DNA of 16,827 bases from Ectocarpus siliculosus (Eukaryota > Sar > Phaeophyceae > Ectocarpales > Ectocarpaceae). Made by a program: the position numbers and the translations under genes. The stretch spans positions 1 through 16,827 of the forward strand of contig FN648934.1 in the NCBI GenBank assembly GCA_000310025.1. Direction: 5' to 3'. Each line of letters starts with the position of its first letter. Position 1 is the first letter of the stretch. This document shows positions 1-8,748 of the stretch, one piece after another. A model generated the notes under the pieces. The model worked only from the letters and a program-made list of their open reading frames with translations. It ran no database searches and was not told the DNA's origin.

Positions 1-372
1 AAGCGTGACAAGAACGTCAACAGCAACAGCGTTTAGGGCATCGACCGCATCTTCCAATTCGCAGCTGCGGACTCGGGTTTCGTCTGTGAAACGATTTGGT
101 TTGCTGCTCGAAATGGATTCTGCTCTTCCCTCCAGCTCCATGTTTCCCGAACGTGACGTTGTATGTCCTTGTAGCACTCGGCCTCGAGATGAGGTTGGTT
201 CTCGTTTGTCTTAAGGCGGTCGATAACACGAATTTCGGAAATCACAATCGCTTTCCATTGTATCCTTGGGTACAGACACCACGAATATGCGTTGATTCTC
301 GCCCACTGCCCTGCCCCACCTGTGATATGTACGATTAATCTCTTGAACATTGTTTAAACACTAACACCTTCG

Positions 373-450
373 CAGCTGGTGAGACCGCAGTTGACATGCC
401 TCGCAAACGTTCAGCTGGTGAGACCGCAGTTGACATGCCTAGCAAACGTT
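373..450. repeat. Two 39-bp tandem units in the presumed intron before the LRR exon
   Basis: Units 373-411 and 412-450 both begin CAGCTGGTGAGACC and differ at a single base (tcgcaaacg against agcaaacg). One extra copy probably arose by slippage or unequal exchange. The period is a multiple of three, so a 13-residue repeat appears in the open frame 379-675, but nothing supports translation of that frame and it crosses the presumed intron. The same pair occurs in the second long repeat at 16523-16600, so the tandem predates the 16-kb duplication. Confidence 0.95.
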
Positions 451-599
451 CGGGGTTATACACGAAATGAAGAGCAGACTGCTCATTCTTGGCTTGTTAT
501 GCAGCGGGAATATGGTTACAAAGGGGCTCCCGAGTGGCAGACAGACGTGGTACGTGAAACTATTTTCGTTCCGGTCCGTGCTACCACCAAATCCCTCAG

Positions 600-671
600 G
601 CACGATTCCGCCCGAGCTGGGCGGGCTGACAGCGCTAACGTGGCTAGGTCTCAGCAACAGCAATCTTTCCG
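600..671 (+). CDS. Single leucine-rich-repeat exon, 72 nt, phase 1-1 (partial gene)
   Basis: The + strand encodes one complete plant-type LRR: G-T-I-P-P-E-L-G-G-L-x-x-L-x-x-L-x-L-S-x-x-N-L-S, then Gly. The acceptor is CCCTCAG ending at 599, after a pyrimidine-rich stretch; the donor is GTGAGG at 672-677. This gives exactly 72 nt, 24 codons, with a Gly codon split one base/two bases at both ends, so the exon can be duplicated, skipped or swapped without a frame change. LRRs of this class form curved binding surfaces in receptors and in ROCO-type LRR-GTPases; the variable x positions face the ligand. No kinase, GTPase or membrane part is visible here, so the parent protein is unknown. The same frame stays open through 467-727, so an unspliced reading cannot be excluded. 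The one-exon-one-LRR layout matches brown-algal LRR genes. Confidence 0.8.
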
Positions 672-745
672 GTGAGGCCTTCCTGTTGGCTGTCTTGAAT
701 GTAGTGAGTCTGGTTGTCTGTGGTTGATATTTCGGCGTGTTCTGT
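672..745. other. Spacer between the LRR exon and repeat segment C
   Basis: Starts with the presumed splice donor of the LRR exon. The text GAGGCC at 675-680 resembles the last bases of unit B (ending about 11561), so this may be near the right junction of insertion I4. No target-site duplication is visible. Confidence 0.35.
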
Positions 746-1296
746 GCTCGCCTATTCTCGTCGTTCTTGGCTTCTCTGCCTTGGGAGTGACCAGTGGCTA
801 TATCTTGTACCTGATGCGATTGCGATTCGCTCTGTGTGTCAGCCGCTGGTCATAGCTGTTGTATTGTCCCGCCCAAGTCCAGCAGGTCCAGCAGGTACTT
901 CAACAGCTATCGCCCATTAAACATCCGAATGAGTTGGGAACCAACCCACCTCCACGCTTTAGGGACCTTCCACTTTAATCGCTCAGTGTGGTAAATCATT
1001 TCAGACGCTTGGTATTCTTGAATTGATACATATATGGTTGGCAACGTTGACAACTTCATCAGTCGTGGCAACGGCTAGGCACGGATTTGTACCTGGTCAA
1101 TACCTCCTGAAACATCAAGCTCACTACCTCAAAGGCATGCACATCTAGCCGTCTCTGCTCTCTAGTGACCGAAGACCCATTCCAGTATCCGTCAACCACG
1201 CAAAGGTCTCTCAAGAGTCTCTAGAATTCTACTTTTTGGGCGGTTTGTATTCGACTCAACCAAAAATGGGAAAATACCAACCGTTGTACTCAAGTC
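746..1296 (+). repeat. Segment C: right end of a diverged 2.5-kb repeat unit
   Basis: Aligns by eye along its whole length with 5075-5627, the right part of unit A. Shared landmarks include TCTCTGCCTTGGGAGTGA (773-790 against 5102-5119), the paired 9-mer CAGNAGGTN at 880-897, the phrase TTTAGGGACNTTCCACTT, and CCAACCGTT near the end. Its left partner is not in front of it but would be unit B of the preceding 16-kb period. It stops abruptly at the 9-bp duplication ACTCAAGTC, where I1 begins. Confidence 0.8.
914..994 (+). pseudogene. Decayed LRR-like exon (relict 3, copy in segment C)
   Basis: One frame reads W-E-P-x-H-L-x-A-L-x-x-F-x-F-x-x-S then a TAA at 992-994. It keeps the spacing of the plant-type LRR (E-L-x-x-L-x-x-L-x-x-L-x-L-x-x-N) with conservative changes at several Leu positions. 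The paralogue at 5237-5317 has the better E-L-x-H-L-R-A-L. No functional splice signals frame it. The LRR reading is inference from spacing shared by two diverged copies; chance remains possible. Confidence 0.4.
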
Positions 1297-3096
1297 TATG
1301 TCGTCTCCTAACTATCGGCTCCCAATAATGTAAGTACCCCGAGTATTTTAACCATCGATCATGTACATACCGGAAATGGAATCCGCGATTGTACCGCTCA
1401 AGTTCAATTCTGGATCTATTGTTTGATGTCCTGACAAGGAGTGATTTGCTGAGTGATGGGCTTTTCCCGGATTCGTAGGGTTGCGAGGATACTATTTTGT
1501 TGGTTGTCAGACTCAGCCTCTGAGTCACAGTGATCGGGTACTTGCTGGTATCACCTCCACTGCAATTATTGGTGCGGTTAATATAGTCGTCACACTTGAC
1601 GAACAGTGATGCTTTTGCTGTTGAGTACCTCTCGCTGCTTCACAGGCAAAGAAACGAATTCGGTGTTCCAGGGATGAAACCTCCAATGGAAAAACATACT
1701 AGAATATATACTACAGTTTGACATGTAGTGCTCGGTGATTTGTGCCAACCACTCGCAAGAAGTACAGTACATGAGCCCAATCGAGACGCACGAAAGGATA
1801 ATATGCCAAACCAAGAGAACAGGAGTGAATGCCGTCGCTCAGACTCGAAGATTGCGTTAAGGAACAAATACCCATACTCTCGTAGGAGCATCCCGAAACT
1901 GGAAAGAGAAACTGCATTCGTGCACATCTTCGAGGCCGGGGCGTGTTCGATTTTGGGTTTTTCGACCGACCGACCAGGCCAATTTCTATAGACCTTGGAA
2001 GTTTGTAAAGAGCGCTGTCATTGGAACCACAGTAGTCTGTCGAGCTTTTTCTTCGGTGGGGACAAGGGTGTGAACGGCACGGGAATGCACATCCTTTATG
2101 TTTATTTGGGCGAAACGCGGCTCAAAGCAAGTACGAATGCAGGCTGCGACATGGCACGATATCGACGAAATGAGAGCTACATGTGTTGAAATAATGCCGT
2201 CGTTATTCAGGACACATGTCTTGAGGGCGGCAGCCAGTGGTAGTTCAGGCCTTGGTAGTCCAGCAATCCAGAATATCGAACTGAAGCGAATTAGGACGGC
2301 AGGTTTTCTCTTCCCCAGCAAGCGGTGTTTGCGCGGTAGCGACAGTGCATCCTAGCAAGAAATACGAGGGTTCACAGTCATTCACGTGAGTTTCGTTGGA
2401 GAATTTGTGTACAATCCTGGTAGTTCCTGGCCCGAATCGTGAACGCCGATTAAGTGCTCCATATGGCTGGTATGGTATGTGATTTGTGGACGACTACCAA
2501 TTAGAATTGCAGCAGGTGGCGCCGATTGTTGTATTCGATTACGTGCTGGCTTGGATTTGCCCGACATGCATCTATTCCGGCGCAGTCTACGTAGTTTGCT
2601 CCTTCATTGAGCGCCCCCCATCGTGGACTTGCCAGATGTTGTGTTGATCCGATGTACTGTATGTTTCTCATGTGTCCTCACCTTCACGTGAGATTGTGCG
2701 TGTATGTCGGTCAGAGCAGTGTGTTCTATGTCGTGAATCGCGGAACTACACAACATCTCGCGGGTATTCCATCTGACGACCGTTGACCATCTCTATCTCG
2801 TTGAGCATGCCCGTGGATGACGGTGATGACCTGTGATGCCACGAGGGACAAAGAAGAGAGTATCAACGACAGGGTCAAGGCGAGGATGGGCCAATGATCG
2901 CCCTTCTCCGAGGAGCCTGAGGCGGTTTTAACGTTTCTTAGTACATGTTGTGTTTTCCGCACCCCAGGCTGCAGCAGGATTGCGAAGCGTTCGGACTTCC
3001 CATTTCGTCTCCCGCTCCTCTCTCTTATCGTGGCGTTGGACTTACCAGCGATGAAGGTGGTACCAGTGCCAGCGCTGTTGCTAAGATGAATGGACG
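1297..3096. mobile_element. Insertion I1, about 1.8 kb, flanked by a 9-bp target duplication
   Basis: Segment C ends and unit A begins with the same nine bases, ACTCAAGTC (1288-1296 and 3097-3105). The A/B junction, which lacks the insert, has the single version ACTCAAGTG at 5619-5627 with matching sequence on both sides. This filled-site/empty-site comparison shows that about 1.8 kb was inserted. A 9-bp duplication is typical of Mutator-like DNA transposons. No clear terminal inverted repeats and no transposase are visible, so it would be a decayed, non-autonomous copy. It carries a decayed gene fragment (2863-3010) that has a paralogue in I4. Open frames inside (for example 1986-2321 minus and 2098-2355 plus) are not recognisable. 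Confidence 0.6.
2863..3010 (+). pseudogene. Broken exon-like fragment, paralogous to 13597-13758
   Basis: Aligned with 13597 onward, it reads R-V-K-A-x-M-x-Q, then a TGA in frame, then F-S-x-E-P, and a one-base loss shifts the tail, after which C-F-x-H-P matches again in the next frame. Conservation of the encoded residues across two diverged DNA copies suggests former coding sequence. I do not recognise the domain. It sits in insertion I1, so it may have been captured by the element or be part of its own degenerate gene. Confidence 0.5.
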
Positions 3097-3869
3097 ACTC
3101 AAGTCAATATTTCTTTCTTGGGCGCACCCCCCCCCTTCGTTTGTCCCGGCGTTCTCCATTGGAGACAGTAGTGGTTGCATGGCTTGATAATACTTCGAAG
3201 GGATTCTGCTGGACGAACCAGTACGCCCGTTGGGAAATGTGTTTCGAAAGTGAAACGGCTGACATTCCTTTCCTTGCTCCGATGTCACCATTTCCCGAGT
3301 TCGGGTGTCAATGACCAGCGTGGTTACGAACACTGCCCCAAATTTCAATGGTTGTCAACTCGGGTATCCACCCTTCGTGAACGTAAAGCCCGCCGCATGT
3401 GGCTCGTACCCTTCGCCATGAGTGCGGTACCACTACTGTAATTTATCTTCAAACGGAGAATGCGTCGCCGCACCGAACTAGTAGTACTTCTTCGCCTCCT
3501 TCTCGAAAGCCCATTGCCTCATTTAACACGCATGTGAAACATCCACCCAGCCTTGTCGTTGGTGCCTACCTTCAACAAACCCTTGAACGGTTTGCGTACT
3601 TATCCACGGGGCACTCTATTGGTTGCAGGGCATGCAATTTCAGACATGGCTCGTCGTTGATGTTGGCGTGGTACAGGTTTTGATTTTGTTTGGATGGCAG
3701 ATCATTGCCTAATTGTTTTCAGATTCTGTAACCAAGAATGTCGCCCAGCTGGTCGCTTGCGTCTTTCGCAAACTGACACAGAAATTTCCCCCACCGTTTC
3801 GCACAACGAAATATGATAGTACTAGCGAGTACATTGATTACCGCAAACACAGTGCCCGGCAGGTATCAA

Positions 3870-3951
3870 CGCCCGGACCCGTCGTCCTCGATGAACTCGC
3901 TAAATTTCAACCAAGCTTGCATTTCTACCTAGCTGGAAACACTCGCAGACC
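3870..3951 (+). pseudogene. Decayed LRR-like exon (relict 1, unit A)
   Basis: One frame reads G-P-V-V-L-D-E-L-A-K-F-x-x-x-L-x-F-x-L-A-G-N-x-R-R-P, close to an LRR of the G-x-I-P-x-E-L...L-x-L-x-x-N type with several substitutions. The paralogue at 10291-10375 keeps the same phrase but has gained two bases before A-G-N, which breaks its frame. No clear 72-nt splice frame is left. This is inference from pattern spacing. Confidence 0.4.
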
Positions 3952-4357
3952 GCGGCAGACCCCGCAGAAACATTTTCCTCATGCTCACACACTCCAAGCT
4001 CCTTTACCCCGAACTCAGTCTCTTCCCCATGACTGCAGCCCCTTCAAACGCCCTCTTCATCTGTATTCGCTGCCGCACGTTGCTTCTTGAGTTCGCACGG
4101 GTGATGCACCGAAAAATGAGCGAGGAATGAGATGTCAAAACCGCTCGCACCCCCAGCGCTTTCTCAAGACGCTTTTCTGTATTTTCTTTTTTTCGGAAGA
4201 AATCGGCGACATGCCTGATCCTCTCGCTCGTCCATGCTGGTGCACTGTGTTCCCGGACACGCCGGGTTCTGACCGTCCCTTGGATGTGCAATCTCTCACA
4301 TGCAACCGTCAAGGTATTCTGTCATACCTTGCACGAAGCATCACTAACGCGCCCTCA

Positions 4358-4455
4358 GTCGTGACTTGTCCAATACACTGACCTCGAAAATGTGGGAACT
4401 ACAGTACATGTACTGCGCATTGCACGTTCGAAAACTCTTCATAGCAACGAAAGTG
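4358..4455 (+). pseudogene. Decayed LRR-like exon (relict 2, unit A)
   Basis: Paralogue of 10878-10981. It follows GCCCTCAG like the intact exon, and one frame reads N-T-L-T-S-K-M-W-E-L-Q before losing the leucine spacing. Compared with the unit B copy it is one base short after the acceptor, so the frame is broken. It was once probably an LRR exon; the evidence rests mainly on the better B copy. Confidence 0.4.
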
Positions 4456-4776
4456 CTCAGTCACTCAGTTTGACCCCGAAACACAACGGGTTGAACGACT
4501 GGAGGGCAGGGTAAATACTTGTTTCATCTGCGACTGACTATCGTGCGACATTAAAAGGTTTCAGATGGACAACGTAAGTCCGTCCGTGTATTGGTTTAGG
4601 AAGGTGCAGTCGAATGTCGAACGTCGGACTTGTAATTTCCGCATGAACAGGGCAATAGAAATGCAAGCTTCATTTAGCTTCAAGAGTGGAGAACTTGTGC
4701 TACCATATGGGATGGAGGCTACTCCGAAAGGTGGCGTACACGGAATGCGGACTCTGGCTTCGTCAGATGCCCCCAT

Positions 4777-4815
4777 TGAAACCCTTCCGCAAAACAGATT
4801 TGGGCACAAACGACC
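4777..4815. other. 39-bp block identical between units A and B
   Basis: Begins TGAAACCCTTCCGCAAAACA and ends AAACGACC, without a mismatch against 11271-11309, although surrounding sequence differs at roughly every fifth base or more. Both strands stay open across it, so coding cannot be separated from a DNA or RNA constraint. It may also be a gene-conversion tract. Confidence 0.85.
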
Positions 4816-5236
4816 GAGAAAGCCCTTCGACTACCACTCTGGTTGCTATGGCGGAATGCGTTGCCGCGGATTGGAACTTACCTGACAAGGAATGTGGTCA
4901 TGGCATGGTTTGGCGTGTCTCATTAACAAGCTACAGTCGCCGTTACGTCGTGGTTGACCTCATTACTCATGCATGAAATCTCCGTCTACCGCGGCGCCGG
5001 GTAGGTTTACGCCAGCTGGAGTGTCGCGTCATCGTGATTGGTTATCGACCGTTGGGCAAGCGGAAGAGGCCTATGCTAGCCTAGTTTGGACGTGGTTGGC
5101 GTCTCTGCCTTGGGAGTGATTAAGTGTTGTTTCTTGTACCTGGTGCGATTCGCTTGGTGTGACAGCCGGTGGTCATTGCTGTTGCACGGTCCCGTCGAAG
5201 TCCAGGAGGTACAGGAGGTACTTCCACAGCTATCAC

Positions 5237-5317
5237 CCATTAATTGTCCGAATGACTTGGGAACTAACTCACCTCCGCGCTTTAGGGACTTTCCACTTCA
5301 ATCGCTCAGTGTGGTAC
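5237..5317 (+). pseudogene. Decayed LRR-like exon (relict 3, unit A)
   Basis: One frame reads R-M-T-W-E-L-T-H-L-R-A-L-G-T-F-H-F-N-R-S-V-W, which fits the LRR register E-L-x-x-L-x-x-L-x-x-L-x-L-x-x-N with Phe at two Leu positions. The segment C copy (914-994) keeps most of these residues but ends in a stop. The expected 72-nt frame would be about 5247-5318, but no AG/GT pair bounds it. Confidence 0.42.
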
Positions 5318-5618
5318 AGCATTCCATTCCAGACGCTTGGCATAGGTACTGTTGAATTGATAGATTTGGTGTAAGGGTTGGTTGGCAATGTTGACAACGT
5401 CATCGGTCGTGGCAACCGCTAGGTCAACACCTCCCGAAACATCAAGCTCACTACGTCAATGGCATGCATATCTCGCCGTCTCTGTTCTCTAGCGACCAAG
5501 GACCCATTTCAGTATCCGTCAACCACGCAAAGTTCTCTTAAGAGTCTCTACAATTCTACTATTTGGGCGGTTTGGATTTGATGGACACAAAAATCGAAAA
5601 TGTGCCAACCGTTGGAGT

Positions 5619-5741
5619 ACTCAAGTGAATATGTTTCATTGGCGCACAACCTCCCCCACAACATTCCTTCCGGCGCTCTCCGTTCGCCTGAAGAGGCGGT
5701 TGCAGGGCTTGCTTCGGCCTCGCAACCATGCTCTGCGTACG
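5619..5741 (+). repeat. Unit B, first piece
   Basis: Matches 3097-3220: ACTCAAGTNAATAT, then GGCGCAC, a C-rich run, CCGGCGNTCTCC and GGTTGCANGGCTTG. It forms the empty-site reference for insertion I1. Similarity fades near 5741 (CTGCGTACGA) where I2 starts. Confidence 0.75.
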
Positions 5742-6635
5742 AATATACAAATTAATTGGTAAATTATTACAAGGCGTCCCTCTGCGTGGGGTAAAGAGAG
5801 CACCGCGGCAGGGGGTGATGCAAGAACGTGCAAAAAGAAAACTCATACATATGCATGTACGGAGTATAGATTAAAGATGTAACACACTAGTCTAATGTTC
5901 GTCTCTTCCACTCTCCGCATGTATTTGCCGTTTTTCTGATGCTGCGTTTCCCACCGCAGCGGATTCCAGGCCGCCAAACGACTTGAAATTCATCAGAGCC
6001 GTACAATATTGTTGCCCAGGAAACGCACACACACACCCTCGCCACCGGCGGGCGGACAAGCGTTGTATTCGCGCGTTTAGCATGCAAAGTATGTTGCAGG
6101 GCCGTAACCGTAGCATCATGATCGATCATGGCGTGTGTCGCACATTCCAGAGAAAGGAAGAGGCCACAGGATGTGGATGTATTTTTTTTTTAAGGGGGGA
6201 CGGATCGAATGAACCCAGACAGGAGCACGCGTGTGCGGGCGGGTGTTTTTTTCAAACATGAAAAGAAAGATGGATACATGAAAGCAGACACAGCCAAACC
6301 ATCACGCAGTACATACATACATAACACGCATGCACGTACTCTGTGCACCCACCACGACGGGGGGGAAACAAATTCAAACAGACGAACTCACGTCCGCAGC
6401 GACCTGGGTGCAGAACTATTTTGTCATCACTATAGTTCTACGTTCATACAACGTCGTTCTATGTTCGGTCCAACGTTTCGACTTTCTTTGTGCACGCTGT
6501 GCTGCTGCGGGTCGTGGGTGCTTGATAGCTACAGTATGTACCACAGCGTTTTTTGGCTGTGCCTTACGAAGGGTGAGAGCCAGGGAGGAGGTGTAATAAG
6601 GCAATATGAGCAACCAAGACCCGAGCAGTGAGTAA

Positions 6636-6653
6636 AGCAGCAGCAGCAGCAGC
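6636..6653. repeat. (AGC)6 microsatellite
   Basis: Six perfect AGC units. On the minus strand they read as a run of Leu in the open frame 6416-6991, which explains its membrane-like look. Confidence 0.9.
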
Positions 6654-6751
6654 ACAGCGGCACAAACGTGGGAGTCGATGACATCAGTAGAAAAGAGAAA
6701 ACGAACAAACAAGCGGCGGGTGTTGGTATGAGTTGAAGAGAGGGCAAATGG

Positions 6752-6766
6752 GACCGACCGACCGAC
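6752..6766. repeat. Short GACC tandem repeat
   Basis: Nearly four consecutive GACC units. Confidence 0.85.
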
Positions 6767-7134
6767 AGCTAACCTCGCACCATCAATCAGCCGCGCTTCG
6801 AGCCACAACGGCGTCCCACCTCTTAGATTGCTACAGGACTTGAATGGCCTACCCGCTTTACTAAGCGGTTCAGACCTTTCTAGCGGGTGGGCGTGTTTTG
6901 TTGTGTTCCTCCAGCGTGCGTAACCACGGAGCACAGCAGGTACAGACGTGTGTGTTTTCGAAACTGCTGTAACACGGATACCTGTGACCAAGCAAGGTGT
7001 TCTTCGCTGTTCTACCCGCTACTGCTGTGCTAGAAAGAAAAAAATGTTACAGCTGCTTCGAAGAACATGAAGGACTCTCCTAGTCGAACAGCCGCCAGGA
7101 AACAGAAGTGAAAAGATCACCCGAACAACCTCCA

Positions 7135-7702
7135 CTGCTAACGACCAGCCAACACCAATGTATAACTGTTCACATATGACCAGGAAAAGGAAACAGCTTC
7201 TGGTGATCCCTTGCTTACTGCGATAGGACCATTGCCCAAGTCCGCGTGTCAACTGCCGACGTGGCCCCGAGGAAGGCCTCAAATTTCCACGATGGTCTAC
7301 TCGGGTACATGTATTCACCCTTCGCAGAGGTAGCCTACCGTATGTAACTCCATCCTTCGCCCTGGTTGCTACAAAATTGAACTTTGAGCAGAAATTGGGT
7401 CACCGCACCGATCAATTACTTCTTCGCCTTCTTTCTCAAAGCTCATTTCATTCGATATTCAGAACGAGAGCAAGAATCTACCTACTACTACGTTGGTTTT
7501 CATTATTGATAATAAACCCTGCGTACTTTGCTACGTCGCACTCTACTGGTTGCGAGGCATGCCATTTCGGACGTGGCCCGTCGTCGATGTTCGTGTGGCG
7601 CAGGCCTTCATGGTGTTCGGATGGGGGTACATTTTTCTATTTTTGCTCTTCAGTTCCCGTAACAAAGAATATAGCTCTGATAATTTACGTCTTCCGCAAA
7701 GT
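7135..7702 (+). repeat. Unit B, second piece
   Basis: Aligns with about 3212-3771 of unit A. Landmarks are the CGGGTACATGTATTCACCCTTCG region (A: CGGGTATCCACCCTTCG), CACCGNAC...TACTTCTTCGCCT, GGTTGCNNGGCATGC and CGTCTTNCGCAAA. There is no coding evidence beyond open frames that are not conserved between the copies. Confidence 0.75.
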
Positions 7703-8748
7703 ATTGCCCATACAGTATTTAATGAGCGGTTTCATCGAAATTTTAGGATGTTCTGCTCTACCAAACAAGACACGATTTCGTTTTGTACACAGTTTTGTGT
7801 TCTTTCTGTTCGCGTGATATCTCTAAACGTCACAGCAGTCGAAACTGTACGACGATTCTGTTCTACTCCCCATTCTGCAAGCGTGCATCTTGGAGCGAAC
7901 GTTGCCCTCCTATTTTCCAACACATTATTTCAAACGATGGTCGTCCCCACTTTGAAGATACACATTTGACATGGCTTTTTCTTTATAGAGTTTTTCTTTG
8001 ACGCGGGGAAGTGTCGTTAAGATTTCGGGGAGGATGACTCACCTTCCCCGGAGTCAACGAACGCGTACCAAACGTCAAAAGACGCGCAATTGCAACAGGG
8101 GTACTATGTAACACAAAACGCAACAAACATCATAAACCTGGCTATCACAACGTGGTGGTGGTTGAGGCCGCACGTTCTCACATACCGTCGTTCGCTCTTG
8201 AACCTTCACATTGTAACACTCCCCCCCCCCGCATTGTCCTTCGAATAGTGGGTATCGTGCTGCTGGATGGGGCATACAATGGAACAGCAGCTGTTGTTGT
8301 ACTAATTATTGGTTCTGTTGTTATTTTTGTCTGGCTATATTTCCCTCATGCTTTGGCGTCGTTCCCGCCTTCAGCATCTTGCCGAGATGCGTATCATTAC
8401 CACCCCAAATAAACGAATGACAGTCAACCGTCGTTGCAGCGAACTCTGATGATACGATACATATTGTACACCTGGTGCGCCCCACAGGCTACTTGCTAGA
8501 CAGGGAAGGAGCAAAACTATACCTGAAACGAAACTAGAAGTGTCGGAGCACCCACAACGCCAGACAAAAACAAAAGAGAAAACATGATTGGAGCCCGTCG
8601 GTCCTGCCCTTAGGTCAATATCAGTTAGCACAAAATACAGTTTACCAATCTAAGCATAATTTCACGAGAATGGACCAAAGACGAACACACAACCAACGAT
8701 TGCACTTCTAGCTACGTCCTCCAAATTTATCCATACCCACACGCAGTA

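Larger units (their letters stand above)
1..677. repeat. Long direct repeat, copy 1 (reaches the window start)
   Basis: This stretch matches 16151-16827 at a constant offset of 16,150 with no gaps. I count five substitutions, at 25, 37, 60, 237 and 406; the last 271 bases, including the LRR exon, are identical. The similarity starts at base 1, so the true left end lies outside the window. It contains a 39-bp tandem duplication and one complete LRR exon. Because the match is uninterrupted at both window edges, the unit is best seen as a 16.15-kb period rather than as a bounded 677-bp element. An LTR reading is not supported, since no element end (TG...CA) can be placed. Confidence 0.97.
3097..5627 (+). 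repeat. Unit A: diverged 2.5-kb tandem repeat, nearly complete
   Basis: Unit A is matched piecewise by unit B (5619-5741, 7135-7702, 10214-11561) and by segment C (746-1296). The order of matching blocks is the same in all copies, and the start of A resembles the start of B directly after A ends, so this was a head-to-tail tandem duplication. Identity varies, being high in the 4750-5070/11225-11560 part and low elsewhere. A short stretch of A (about 3772-3798) has no B counterpart because I3 lies there. Three LRR-like relicts fall inside, all on the + strand. No intact gene was found in it. Confidence 0.82.
5742..7134. mobile_element. Insertion I2, about 1.4 kb, relative to unit A
   Basis: Unit A has no counterpart for this stretch; B resumes at about 7135 with CTGCTAACGACCAG, matching A near 3212. 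The flanking texts CTGCGTACGA (left) and CTGCTAACGA (right) may be a decayed target duplication, but this is weak. The insert is rich in short simple repeats, including (AGC)6 at 6636-6653, (GACC)n at 6752-6766, ACAT repeats at 6311-6323 and CA repeats near 6027. The long minus-strand frame 6416-6991 runs over these repeats and is not recognisable. No transposase or clear ends were seen. Confidence 0.45.

Noticed and set aside
1-677. Terminal direct repeats as LTRs of a 16.8-kb retrotransposon
   Set aside because: The repeat runs into both window edges so its ends are not defined, no TG...CA ends, primer-binding site or reverse transcriptase/integrase coding is seen, and the copies hold an LRR exon.
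1297-3096. Mutator-type terminal inverted repeats on I1
   Set aside because: The outer 30-40 bases of each end do not pair convincingly; the 9-bp duplication is the only structural evidence.
4561-4976. Conserved protein in units A and B (frames 4686-4976 and 11213-11515)
   Set aside because: The two share a stretch of residues, but the other frames over the same DNA are equally similar and the ends diverge by frameshifts; DNA similarity alone explains it.
6416-6991. 191-codon minus-strand membrane protein
   Set aside because: The Leu-rich segment is the reverse reading of (AGC)6, and other simple repeats extend the frame; no recognisable domain.
5742-7134. Clear transposon ends for I2
   Set aside because: Left and right termini do not form an inverted repeat that I can see; only a weak 10-base similarity of flanks remains.
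7980-8060. Regulatory palindrome at the GGGGAGGATGACTCACCTTCCCC region
   Set aside because: Imperfect inverted repeat with no neighbouring gene to regulate; not distinguishable from chance.
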